A stretch of 7,740 bases of DNA from JACPTG01 sp964504135 (GTDB lineage: Archaea; Nanobdellota; Nanobdellia; Woesearchaeales; UBA10216), in NCBI GenBank assembly GCA_964504135.1, contig CAZDCW010000046.1, positions 1 to 7,740 on the forward strand, written 5' to 3'. Shown here in pieces: positions 1 to 5,358 of the stretch. The translations under genes were made by a program, and so were the position numbers. How positions within the stretch are numbered: the first letter of the stretch is position 1; each line of letters starts with the position of its first letter. The notes beneath the pieces are model-generated. The model did no database searches and was not told the origin of the DNA. It was given only the letters and a program-made list of their open reading frames with translations.

Positions 1-37
1 TCAATTTAATAGCCTATGTCCGCAGACACCATATCAC

Positions 38-77
38 GAAAAGGTGACAGTATCCGCACAGCGCGGGTCACCTTTTC
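38..77 (-). terminator. inverted repeat at the 3' end of sua5, possible terminator or mRNA-end hairpin
   Basis: An 11-bp perfect inverted repeat (GAAAAGGTGAC at 38-48, its complement at 67-77) encloses an 18-nt loop. The right arm covers the last two codons and the stop codon of sua5, so the mRNA would end in a stable hairpin. No T-run follows in the minus-strand direction, so it is not a classical intrinsic terminator. It could act as an RNA-stability element. The rest of 1-67 holds no supportable gene. Confidence 0.4.
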
Positions 78-637
78 AGCACTTCCACTTCCTCAACCAG
101 CTTAACAACAGTGGAAGGAGTGCCTTTTTTCTCACCCTCGTAAATCGCAAAGTCAACCCTTGATGCGACCCGGCTGTCGATGTTGTCAATTGACGTCATG
201 AAATCCTGGCCGGAAATGTTGGCGCTGGTCGTCACCACCGGAAAGCCAAGCTCCTCAACAACCTTGCTGAACCAGTGCCTGGGGACCCTTACACCCAGCG
301 TGTCAAGCCCGCAATTAACCTCAGGCGCAACCGCAGAGCGGTTAGAAAGCTGGAAAACAAGAGTGTAAGGGCCGGGCAGCTTCCCAAGCCACTCGCCATG
401 AGCCGGGCGCACTACGCAATTCTTCCTTATCCATCCAATCCCCGGCGCTATCACGGAGAATGGCGTGGCGCTGCGCTGCTTGATATCCCTAAGCTTAGCG
501 ACGGCAACAGGGTTTGTCGCGTCGCACCCAAGCCCATAAATCGTGTCAGTAGGGTGAATGAACACCGCGCCCTTGCGAATCCTGCCGAAATAATAGAATT
601 TCTCAATGCCAAGCTCCTGACGGTTTATCAAGTTCAT
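68..637 (-). CDS. sua5: Sua5/YciO/YrdC-family threonylcarbamoyl-AMP synthase
   Basis: Makes threonylcarbamoyl-AMP from threonine, bicarbonate and ATP, the first step of the universal t6A37 tRNA modification; the Kae1/KEOPS machinery then transfers the group. The 189-residue product is the single-domain YrdC/TsaC length, without the C-terminal Sua5 extension. Visible family motifs are HPTDTIYGLGCDA (28-40), KLRDIKQRS (48-56), LPGPYT (87-92), GVRVPRH (115-121), TTSANISG (136-143) and GTPSTVV (172-178). The frame is open further upstream to a TTG at 658 and an ATG at 652. I chose the ATG at 637 because a TATA box at 661-670 lies about 27 nt upstream, as for other leaderless starts here, and because few residues then precede the conserved PTDT motif. 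The gene upstream stops at 660, so the two may also be co-transcribed. Family assignment is firm; the start is less so. Confidence 0.92.
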   Translation of the reverse strand: MNLINRQELGIEKFYYFGRIRKGAVFIHPTDTIYGLGCDATNPVAVAKLRDIKQRSATPFSVIAPGIGWIRKNCVVRPAHGEWLGKLPGPYTLVFQLSNRSAVAPEVNCGLDTLGVRVPRHWFSKVVEELGFPVVTTSANISGQDFMTSIDNIDSRVASRVDFAIYEGEKKGTPSTVVKLVEEVEVLKR

Positions 638-659
638 GCAAGCAAGGGCCATCCACAAA

Positions 660-935
660 TTATAAAAAACTTTTCCAAAGCCGGCGAATTTTTGACTTAA
701 GGATTACATTAGCCAGCCCAACAAGGGCCACCAAGGCCCAAATCCCCTCCAATACGATAAAGGGGACAAAACCTATGAGAACTGACGTGTAAGTCAAAAT
801 GGCAGCGCCAAACAAGTTCAGCAGCGTATATGCGACACTGTCCTGCCTTATCTTTTTTGACATGTTAAGAAAAAAAGCAATCAGCAGCAGCAAAACACCC
901 GCTGAGCCAAGCATGGTCTGAGCATCCATACTCAT
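660..935 (-). CDS. small three-helix membrane protein, CBU_0592-like
   Basis: A 91-residue integral membrane protein of unknown function. Three hydrophobic segments are visible at about residues 8-24, 37-55 and 57-79, separated by a short basic loop (SKKIRQDS) and closed by a basic tail (KSKIRRLWKS), which suggests a cytoplasmic C-terminus. The pattern of a GxxGxxLLLxAFxLN first helix, a LLNLFGAAIL second helix and a third helix beginning EGIWALVALVGL resembles the CBU_0592-like family; I recognise this by pattern only. The start at 935 has a purine-rich Shine-Dalgarno (GGAGAGGAAGG) just upstream, and its ATG overlaps the TGA of the preceding reading frame by 4 nt (ATGA), implying translational coupling. 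It ends 22 nt before the preferred sua5 start. Confidence 0.75.
   Translation of the reverse strand: MSMDAQTMLGSAGVLLLLIAFFLNMSKKIRQDSVAYTLLNLFGAAILTYTSVLIGFVPFIVLEGIWALVALVGLANVILKSKIRRLWKSFL
661..670 (-). promoter_or_regulatory. TATA box for sua5
   Basis: The minus strand reads GTTTTTTATA, centred about 27 nt upstream of the ATG at 637. This spacing predicts a leaderless transcript starting at that codon. The box overlaps the last codons of the upstream membrane-protein gene, so it would be an internal operon promoter. Confidence 0.45.
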
Positions 936-1072
936 CGTTCCTTCCTCTCCTTCAAAATATCCTCCCAGTCCCTTTTGTCAAGCCCAGAGGATTTTAGCGA
1001 CCTCTCAATCTTTTCTTCAGGGGTTTCAGCACATGAAGAAATCCTGATGGTTATCTCCCCGCCAACGTACAT
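932..1072 (-). CDS. 46-residue reading frame, likely 3' part of a frameshifted gene
   Basis: Encodes MYVGGEITIRISS... ending in a charged, helix-prone tail rich in E, K and R (ETPEEKIERSLKSSGLDKRDWEDILKERKER region). I recognise no family. Its TGA overlaps the ATG of the membrane-protein gene by 4 nt, a strong sign that this frame is genuinely translated up to that point. No Shine-Dalgarno precedes the ATG at 1072, and the frame stays open upstream for 13 more codons (KEGLLPNQTLNL) to a TAG, without another ATG. That suggests translation enters from another frame; see the 932-1313 entry. As an independent gene it would be a 46-residue soluble protein. Confidence 0.5.
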   Translation of the reverse strand: MYVGGEITIRISSCAETPEEKIERSLKSSGLDKRDWEDILKERKER

Positions 1073-1145
1073 GAGATTCAATGTTTGGTTAGGCAGCAGC
1101 CCTTCCTTCTAATCTCCTTATGAATAACTATAAGAATCTTGCCCC

Positions 1146-1313
1146 CTACCTGTGCACCCGTTCCCTGCGCGGCAGCTGATAAAGCTCATATGTTGAAGGA
1201 ATCGCGCTCCTGAACATAGGCCTCCTCTTCACCGAAGCCAATGAAAGCTCCCTCACCCTGCTGTAAAACAGGCCTGCAACAGTTGCCTCACTCGTGTCTG
1301 CAATCGTTTGCAT
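1146..1313 (-). CDS. 55-residue reading frame, likely 5' part of a frameshifted gene
   Basis: Encodes a basic peptide (MQTIADTSEATVAGLFYSRV..., with a VKRRPMFRS stretch) that I cannot assign to a family. The ATG at 1313 is preceded at good distance by GAGGTGG, a strong Shine-Dalgarno, so initiation here is credible. A TATA-like AAGTTAAAG at about 1351-1360 would place transcription start near 1329. The frame runs into a TAG at 1146-1148, but after codon 44 the sequence reads more naturally in the next frame. The last 11 codons are therefore probably not the native C-terminus. Confidence 0.5.
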   Translation of the reverse strand: MQTIADTSEATVAGLFYSRVRELSLASVKRRPMFRSAIPSTYELYQLPRRERVHR

Positions 1314-1399
1314 CTTAACCACCTCACGCTTTTTAACCTAATTACACCATCTTTAACTTAAGCCACCTGCTTACCTCACCTTTAGCTTAAACCACCCGC
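1314..1399 (-). repeat. three degenerate copies of GGTGG(N)TTAAG in a gene leader
   Basis: The minus strand carries GGTGG(N)TTAAG three times, at 1386-1396, 1357-1367 and, shortened by one base, 1314-1323. The last is the Shine-Dalgarno/start region of the 1313 gene. Copies at 1347-1370 and 1376-1399 match at 19 of 24 positions. They look like degenerate tandem duplications of a leader segment. No gene is seen from 1314 to 1465. Confidence 0.4.
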
Positions 1400-1401
1400 A
1401 C

Positions 1402-1416
1402 GGCCCTTAAAGGGCC
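1402..1416. other. 15-nt palindrome GGCCCTTaAAGGGCC
   Basis: A perfect 7-bp inverted repeat around a single central A. It lies in the gene-free stretch upstream of the broken minus-strand gene. The short spacing fits a dimeric DNA-binding site better than a hairpin. No regulator can be assigned. Confidence 0.35.
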
Positions 1417-1465
1417 ATGGGATGATTGGGGGTGAATACACGATGATGGCTGATGCTTAAATACT

Positions 1466-1500
1466 ATAGGCAGGCGTCTGTCCAGTGTCCAGTGGCTTAC
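1466..1500. repeat. 35-bp direct repeat, left copy, flanking hicBA
   Basis: Identical over all 35 positions to 1983-2017, starting ATAGGCAGGCGTCTG and ending GTGGCTTAC. Internally it holds a tandem 7-mer (TCCAGTG twice). Its right end contains the hicA stop codon (TAA, minus strand, 1497-1499). The match ends sharply on both sides (T/C at the base before, T/C at the base after). Confidence 0.9.
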
Positions 1501-1730
1501 TGGTATTTAGCGAACTCATCCTCCCTTACTTTTGCCAACTCCAGAATTCCCTTGAGAGTGCCGACCTTAAGCTCACTGTGATTTGGGAGTACCGTGCCAA
1601 CCAGGCCTTCGGGGGTTGCCTTTCTAAGAATTATATGGCTGCCCTTCTGGCGGACAACTGAAAAACCGAGTTTATTGCAGAGAATCCTAACGCAGTCCTT
1701 TCCAGAAATCTTCCTAAGCCCGGAGGCCAT
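1497..1730 (-). CDS. hicA: HicA-family mRNA interferase toxin
   Basis: A 77-residue HicA (YcfA-like) toxin, a small dsRBD-like ribonuclease that cleaves mRNA and is held inactive by HicB. The N-terminus GLRKISGKDCVRIL matches the usual start of the fold, followed by KLGFSVVRQKGSHIILRK, with the catalytic histidine in GSH at residue 32. The C-terminal VLPNHSELKVGTLKGILELAKV is the typical end of the domain. The frame is open further upstream, but the ATG at 1730 is preferred: GAGGTGG inside the end of hicB lies just upstream, and the family begins here. It overlaps hicB by 17 nt, so the two are translationally coupled. The stop codon lies in the left 35-bp direct repeat. The key histidine is intact, so the toxin looks functional. 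Confidence 0.93.
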   Translation of the reverse strand: MASGLRKISGKDCVRILCNKLGFSVVRQKGSHIILRKATPEGLVGTVLPNHSELKVGTLKGILELAKVREDEFAKYQ

Positions 1731-1926
1731 CAGCCACCTCGAAGGTGGCCAGGATAGGATGCGAAACGCCTTTGACAGGGAACTCCTCAAGGTACAGTTC
1801 AGTGGCTTCCTTCAGATTGGCAAGAGCTTCCTCCACACTTTTGCCCTGGCTGACTGTGCCTATCTCTGGGCACTTTGCCACGAACATGTCCTCCTCCCGG
1901 GTAATAATTGCCGTGTACATCCCCAT
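1714..1926 (-). CDS. hicB: HicB-family antitoxin
   Basis: A 70-residue HicB antitoxin that should bind and neutralise HicA. MYTAIITREEDMFVAKCPEIGTVSQGKSVEEALANLKEA is the characteristic degraded RNase-H-like HicB domain (EEDMFVAKCPEIG strand-turn, GKSVEEALANLKEATELYLEE helix). The protein ends soon after this domain with no recognisable ribbon-helix-helix or HTH DNA-binding domain, so autorepression by HicB alone is doubtful. Start choice is between the ATGs at 1926 and 1920. A TATA box at 1949-1956 is centred 27 nt upstream of 1926, favouring a leaderless start there. Order antitoxin then toxin, with overlapping ends, is one of the two arrangements known for the family. Confidence 0.92.
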   Translation of the reverse strand: MGMYTAIITREEDMFVAKCPEIGTVSQGKSVEEALANLKEATELYLEEFPVKGVSHPILATFEVADGLRA

Positions 1927-1948
1927 TAAATGGCTTATCCGCGCCACC

Positions 1949-1956
1949 TTTTTAAA
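1949..1956 (-). promoter_or_regulatory. TATA box for hicBA
   Basis: TTTAAAAA on the minus strand, preceded by ATAA and followed by GGTGG, centred about 27 nt upstream of the ATG at 1926. It lies inside the repeat-bounded unit, so the pair carries its own promoter. Confidence 0.6.
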
Positions 1957-1982
1957 TTATGCGGTGGAGCCCTATAAAAACC

Positions 1983-2017
1983 ATAGGCAGGCGTCTGTCC
2001 AGTGTCCAGTGGCTTAC
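1983..2017. repeat. 35-bp direct repeat, right copy, flanking hicBA
   Basis: Identical to 1466-1500, at an offset of 517 bp. It lies between the divergent promoters of hicBA and thrA. A plus-strand TATA-like CTATAAAAA (1972-1980) sits immediately upstream, as CTTAAATAC (1456-1464) does for the left copy. Confidence 0.9.
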
Positions 2018-2061
2018 CGAAATAAACTGTTTGTTACTTTGAAGTAGCTATTAAAGAAAGA

Positions 2062-2069
2062 TTTTTAAA
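2062..2069 (+). promoter_or_regulatory. BRE/TATA promoter of the thrA-like gene
   Basis: TTTTTAAA preceded by a purine-rich AAAGAAAG (2053-2060) that fits a TFB recognition element. The TATA centre is 28 nt from the ATG at 2094, predicting a leaderless mRNA. No Shine-Dalgarno is present before that ATG. Confidence 0.7.
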
Positions 2070-2093
2070 CTGGACTTAGAACTTAAAGCTGCA

Positions 2094-4790
2094 ATGAGGG
2101 CTTCCATACTGAAGTTTGGCGGCAGCTCCAGCGCAGACTCCAATTCCCTTGAGCAGGCTGTTAATATAGTTTATAGTCACCTTCAAATGGGAGAAAGGCC
2201 CATAGTTGTGATGTCAGCAATGGGCAGGCCTGCCGGGTCAAAGCAGGCTAAGGTGACAGACCAGTTGCTCCAGGTTTCCGCCCATGTAAAGGCAGGCGAG
2301 CTTAATGAAGCCAGACAGCTTATTCTTGGGATTGAGCAAAGGCATGACCTTGTCCAGCGGCAAAATCGCATTTGGGTTCCTGAAATCGACAGGCTTTTTT
2401 CAGACCTTGAAGAAAAAGCCAGCGCAGGATGGCCAGTTGACCCGAGATTCCACGATTACTTCAGCCCTGCTTTGACTTACGCCAGGGAAATTCATCCCAT
2501 GCCTCCGGATGCAGTAGACGACCTGTTGGCAAGCTATGGCGAACGGGTAATGGCCCATCTGGTTTCCGAACTCCTGAACAAAAAAGGCATGAATTCATTT
2601 GTCGTGGACACTTCCCAGGAAGGCAGATTTACAACAAACTCAAATTTCAAAAACGCTGAAATAACCCCTGAGGCCATCAGAGCCGGAATTGCGTCCTATC
2701 TTATAAAGGCCCGGGCGCAAGAAGGAAAAAGGGATGCAATCCCCGTATACACAGGATTTGTCGGAAGGGATTCCCAAGGCATGATAACAACCCTTGGCAG
2801 GGACGGGTCAAACTACACCGCCATTGCCCTCGCGGCGGCGATTAAGGCAGATGGGATATACATTTACTCTGATGAGCAAGGAGTCTTGTGCGTCCCCCCT
2901 GCTTATCTTAAGGGAACACAAACCATCAGCAGGCTGTCATACGCTGAAGTGCTGGCCCTTGCCAAATCAGGCGTAAAGGTTTTTCAGCCCAACTCGCTGC
3001 GGATACTCAGGATTTCTGAAAGACTGCCCCCAATTTACATAAGGTCGGCAAATTACCCTGACGGGCTTGAAACGCTGATAAGCCCAGGGCCCCAGGAAGG
3101 CCACAACGAGATGAAGGGCATCGGCGTACAGGGAAACATCTCATTCATGGAGTACACCGTCAACCCAAGGCAATATGAGGCCCTGATAAACGCAGTTAAG
3201 GGACATCCTGAAGTTACCCTGCTGCGCTCTGAGCTTACTGGAGAAGGCAACGGATTTACAGCCAGGCTAATAATCTCAGTTGACCCCGGCCACCAAAGTG
3301 CAAGAAACAACCCTGAACATTACAAAAAGGACTTAGGAGAAAGAATTGCGGCGGCGATTGGCAGAACCGGGAAATACATCGTGCTGAACGATGCCACTAT
3401 GGTAACCGCGGTAGGCGACGGCATCGGAAACTCAAACAGGGCCAGGGCGGCAATTGAAACGGCATTGGCGCATACAGCCTTTTCGCCAGGCACAGAAGGG
3501 CTGCGGCACCATCTGACTCCAGAAGTGTACAAAGATTCCATCGGGATTGTTGTTCCAAAGGGAACCTCAGGCCCTGTAATAATGCGACTATACAACGAGC
3601 TGAAAACCATAAATTTAGCTGTGTTTGGTGCAGGCAAAATAGGGCTGCCGCTGCTTGAGAGAATAGCCGAAGCTTACCAGGAGCTGGGGGTTAATGTAAT
3701 TGGCGCAGCGGACAGCCTGGGATTTGTAACAGCCAAGGGTGGGCTCAGCCAGGCGGAACTGGCTAGGTTAATCGCGCATAAAAAGGCAGGCGCGGGATTT
3801 TACGAATTCAAGGCCGGGAATCTTCAGGGAGAGGTCCATAACTTCAAACTTGATCGCCCGCTGGACCTGCTCCGTGCAGTTCTTTTCAGGATGTGGCGGA
3901 ACGGAAGCGGAGATTACATACTTGTGGATGCAACAGACAGCGAAGGCATGCTTCCCGTGCTTGCGAGCGGACTCTATAAGGGCATGAAAATCGTGACAGC
4001 CAACAAGCTGCCGCTGGCAGCAAACCCTTCTGCGGAAAACGGGCTGTACTTACAGGAAGTGTACAAGGCAATACTGGACGGGAGGATATACAACAGGCCG
4101 ACTGTTGGCGCGAACCTCGGAGCCCCGGAAACCCTGCGGTCAATACTCCAGGCAGAACCGAAGCCAAAAACTGTTTCAGTCTATATGATGCCAAGCGGGA
4201 CGCTTGGAGACGCTGGAAGCCAAATGGATGATGGAACGCCATTCAGCCAAGGCGTCTTCAGAACCATAGGAAAAGGGTATACAGAGCCAAAGCCATTCAC
4301 CGACTTTTCCGGCAGGGATGTTGTGAACAAGGCCCTTATACTGGCAAGGATGATTTCAGCACATTATGGATGGGTGCCTGTAAAAGGCTCACACGAGACA
4401 TTCCTGGCCCATGCAAACTCCAGGCTTGCAACACCAGTTGACTTAACCTCGCTTGCCAACCTCAAAGGAAAGGATTTCGCGGCTGCAATGGAGGTTTTTG
4501 ACCAGCCATTCAGGGAATTGCTGGAGGAAGCAGGCCAGGATCATGTTTTAAGGTATGTGGCAGCCATTGAGCCTGCCGGGGAGGGATACAGCGTACAGGT
4601 CGGGCTTAGGCCAGTTCACAGGGAAAGCGTAATGGGAAGCACAAAAGGGCCTGACAATGTTTTCCTGTTCGGAGTGAACTCAGAAAGGCCAAGACTTTAC
4701 TTTCCGCCAGGGCCAGGCGCAGGAGTTGAGACGACTGTTAACGCGCTGTTCCAAGGCATAGCCAAATTCGCGCAGGAGTTCAGGCGTTGA
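2094..4790 (+). CDS. thrA: fused aspartokinase-homoserine dehydrogenase (ThrA/MetL type)
   Basis: 898 residues in the ThrA/MetL arrangement. The aspartokinase part spans about 1-335, with KFGGSSSAD (7-15), SYGE (147-150) and GRDGSNYTA (235-243). An ACT-like regulatory part follows at about 340-500, with VGDG (440-443). Homoserine dehydrogenase spans about 505-898, with the Rossmann GAGKIG (512-517), VDATDSEG (611-618), TANK (635-638), TVGANLGAPETL (670-681), GYTEPKPFTDFSG (728-740) and DVVNK (742-746). The ends of the pathway it should serve are aspartate to aspartyl phosphate and aspartate semialdehyde to homoserine; the intermediate dehydrogenase is not in the window. Dehydrogenase motifs, including the catalytic lysine and acidic residues, look intact. 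The kinase deviates: GSN replaces the usual GSD at 240, SDEQG replaces TDVDG at 259-263, and VPP (267-269) stands where DPR is expected. It is transcribed alone. The symbol reflects architecture, not proven regulation by threonine. Confidence 0.9.
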   Translation: MRASILKFGGSSSADSNSLEQAVNIVYSHLQMGERPIVVMSAMGRPAGSKQAKVTDQLLQVSAHVKAGELNEARQLILGIEQRHDLVQRQNRIWVPEIDRLFSDLEEKASAGWPVDPRFHDYFSPALTYAREIHPMPPDAVDDLLASYGERVMAHLVSELLNKKGMNSFVVDTSQEGRFTTNSNFKNAEITPEAIRAGIASYLIKARAQEGKRDAIPVYTGFVGRDSQGMITTLGRDGSNYTAIALAAAIKADGIYIYSDEQGVLCVPPAYLKGTQTISRLSYAEVLALAKSGVKVFQPNSLRILRISERLPPIYIRSANYPDGLETLISPGPQEGHNEMKGIGVQGNISFMEYTVNPRQYEALINAVKGHPEVTLLRSELTGEGNGFTARLIISVDPGHQSARNNPEHYKKDLGERIAAAIGRTGKYIVLNDATMVTAVGDGIGNSNRARAAIETALAHTAFSPGTEGLRHHLTPEVYKDSIGIVVPKGTSGPVIMRLYNELKTINLAVFGAGKIGLPLLERIAEAYQELGVNVIGAADSLGFVTAKGGLSQAELARLIAHKKAGAGFYEFKAGNLQGEVHNFKLDRPLDLLRAVLFRMWRNGSGDYILVDATDSEGMLPVLASGLYKGMKIVTANKLPLAANPSAENGLYLQEVYKAILDGRIYNRPTVGANLGAPETLRSILQAEPKPKTVSVYMMPSGTLGDAGSQMDDGTPFSQGVFRTIGKGYTEPKPFTDFSGRDVVNKALILARMISAHYGWVPVKGSHETFLAHANSRLATPVDLTSLANLKGKDFAAAMEVFDQPFRELLEEAGQDHVLRYVAAIEPAGEGYSVQVGLRPVHRESVMGSTKGPDNVFLFGVNSERPRLYFPPGPGAGVETTVNALFQGIAKFAQEFRR

Positions 4791-4825
4791 GACTGTGCCC
4801 GGCCAACTGATGTAACGGAAACCAT

Positions 4826-4867
4826 TATAAAGTAGGCACAATCTAAAGGCCAGACAATATGGAGGTG
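4826..4867 (+). promoter_or_regulatory. TATA box and Shine-Dalgarno of the first orphan gene
   Basis: TATAAAG at 4826-4832 predicts transcription start near 4854. GGAGGTG at 4861-4867 lies 5 nt before the ATG at 4873, which fixes that start over the ATG at 4859 that overlaps the Shine-Dalgarno in another frame. This is a leadered transcript. Confidence 0.6.
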
Positions 4868-4872
4868 CTAAA

Positions 4873-5292
4873 ATGCCGCGGCTAGACTTTTATGTGATAG
4901 TTCAGGCAGTAGGCCACATGCCGGAACGGACAGTAAATGAAGGCTACTGGGTTTATCCTGGAGAAAGGCCGATGTACATGGGGCCTGTAATGACAAGTTG
5001 CACCGGTCGTCTCATGCTGGAGACCCCGAGCAGGGGCGGAGTGTCCATGGAGCGCGTCACGCCAAAAGTCTTCGCTGGAAATATGCGGCCATTGGATGGC
5101 TCTACAGGCCTGACTGAGGTGCTAAAGAACTGCTCTCCAGTTGGCAGCATACCAATAAGTGATTCCACTGCATCCTTCCTGGGTGAACTGGCGCGACAAC
5201 TGGACTATACGCAAAGGATGGGCGAAACAGCGGCAGGCATGGTAATGAAGGAGCTCCAGCCAGACCTAATGGCTCGGCTGCTTGACAAGTAA
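4873..5292 (+). CDS. orphan protein A, 139 residues, function unknown
   Basis: I do not recognise this protein. It is probably soluble: no signal peptide and no segment long or hydrophobic enough for a membrane helix. Visible features are an N-terminal strand-like stretch (LDFYVIVQAV, 4-13), a MYMGPV turn (34-39), VGSIPISD (90-97) and a C-terminal amphipathic helical region (about 99-139, with FLGELARQL and ending DLMARLLDK). Two cysteines (43, 87) are far apart, with no metal-site pattern. The start is set by a strong Shine-Dalgarno (GGAGGTG) 5 nt upstream. It follows the thrA-like gene by 82 nt but has its own TATA box. The C-terminal half resembles that of the next gene, suggesting tandem paralogues. 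The reading frame is well supported; the role is unknown. Confidence 0.75.
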   Translation: MPRLDFYVIVQAVGHMPERTVNEGYWVYPGERPMYMGPVMTSCTGRLMLETPSRGGVSMERVTPKVFAGNMRPLDGSTGLTEVLKNCSPVGSIPISDSTASFLGELARQLDYTQRMGETAAGMVMKELQPDLMARLLDK

Positions 5293-5326
5293 ATCCCTTC
5301 ACCTTAACGTTGGCGGCAAGGGAAAT

Positions 5327-5335
5327 AAATATAAA
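5327..5335 (+). promoter_or_regulatory. TATA box of the second orphan gene
   Basis: AAATATAAA centred 28 nt upstream of the ATG at 5359, with no Shine-Dalgarno in between. This predicts a leaderless transcript and independent expression of the second orphan gene. Confidence 0.6.
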
Positions 5336-5358
5336 CTTCCTTTTTTCCCAAAAATAAG

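Larger units (their letters stand above)
932..1313 (-). pseudogene. one ~127-residue gene broken by two apparent single-base losses (or sequence errors)
   Basis: Joining three minus-strand frames gives one continuous protein of 127 residues plus a stop. Frame 1 runs from the ATG at 1313 to about 1182. Frame 2 runs from there to about 1103 (SAAAQGTGAQVGGKILIVIHKEIRRK). Frame 3 runs on to the TGA at 932-934. Both changes are in the same direction and would be repaired by one extra base each, in the CTTT run (giving ELLSAAA) and in the AAGGGC run (giving RRKGLLPN). The middle frame has no ATG, GTG or TTG of its own, so it can only be read by continuing from frame 1. The good Shine-Dalgarno lies at the front and the ATGA coupling at the back. 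Function unknown. Decay, assembly homopolymer error, or (less likely) double frameshifting are all possible. Confidence 0.5.
1501..2017 (-). mobile_element. 517-bp hicBA unit bounded by 35-bp direct repeats, possible cassette
   Basis: One repeat plus the intervening DNA forms a 517-bp unit holding the hicB promoter, hicB and hicA up to the stop codon. Recombination between the identical 35-bp repeats would remove exactly the toxin-antitoxin pair and leave one repeat. This resembles a small site-specific cassette or a duplication-flanked insertion. No integrase or transposase is present in the window, so mobility is an inference. Confidence 0.45.

Noticed and set aside
275..700. Plus-strand 141-codon open frame opposite sua5
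   Set aside because: It is the antisense shadow of a gene with unambiguous Sua5/YrdC motifs, and its translation has no domain-like pattern.
1466..2017. 35-bp repeats as a two-repeat CRISPR
   Set aside because: The interval is 482 bp and codes for hicBA, only two copies exist, and no cas genes are present.
1594..2047. Plus-strand open frames across hicBA
   Set aside because: They are antisense to overlapping hicB and hicA, which carry clear family motifs. The translations look like shadow sequence.
3053..4242. Several minus-strand open frames inside the thrA-like gene
   Set aside because: Shadows of the 898-codon plus-strand gene, whose coding sense is fixed by its motifs from end to end.
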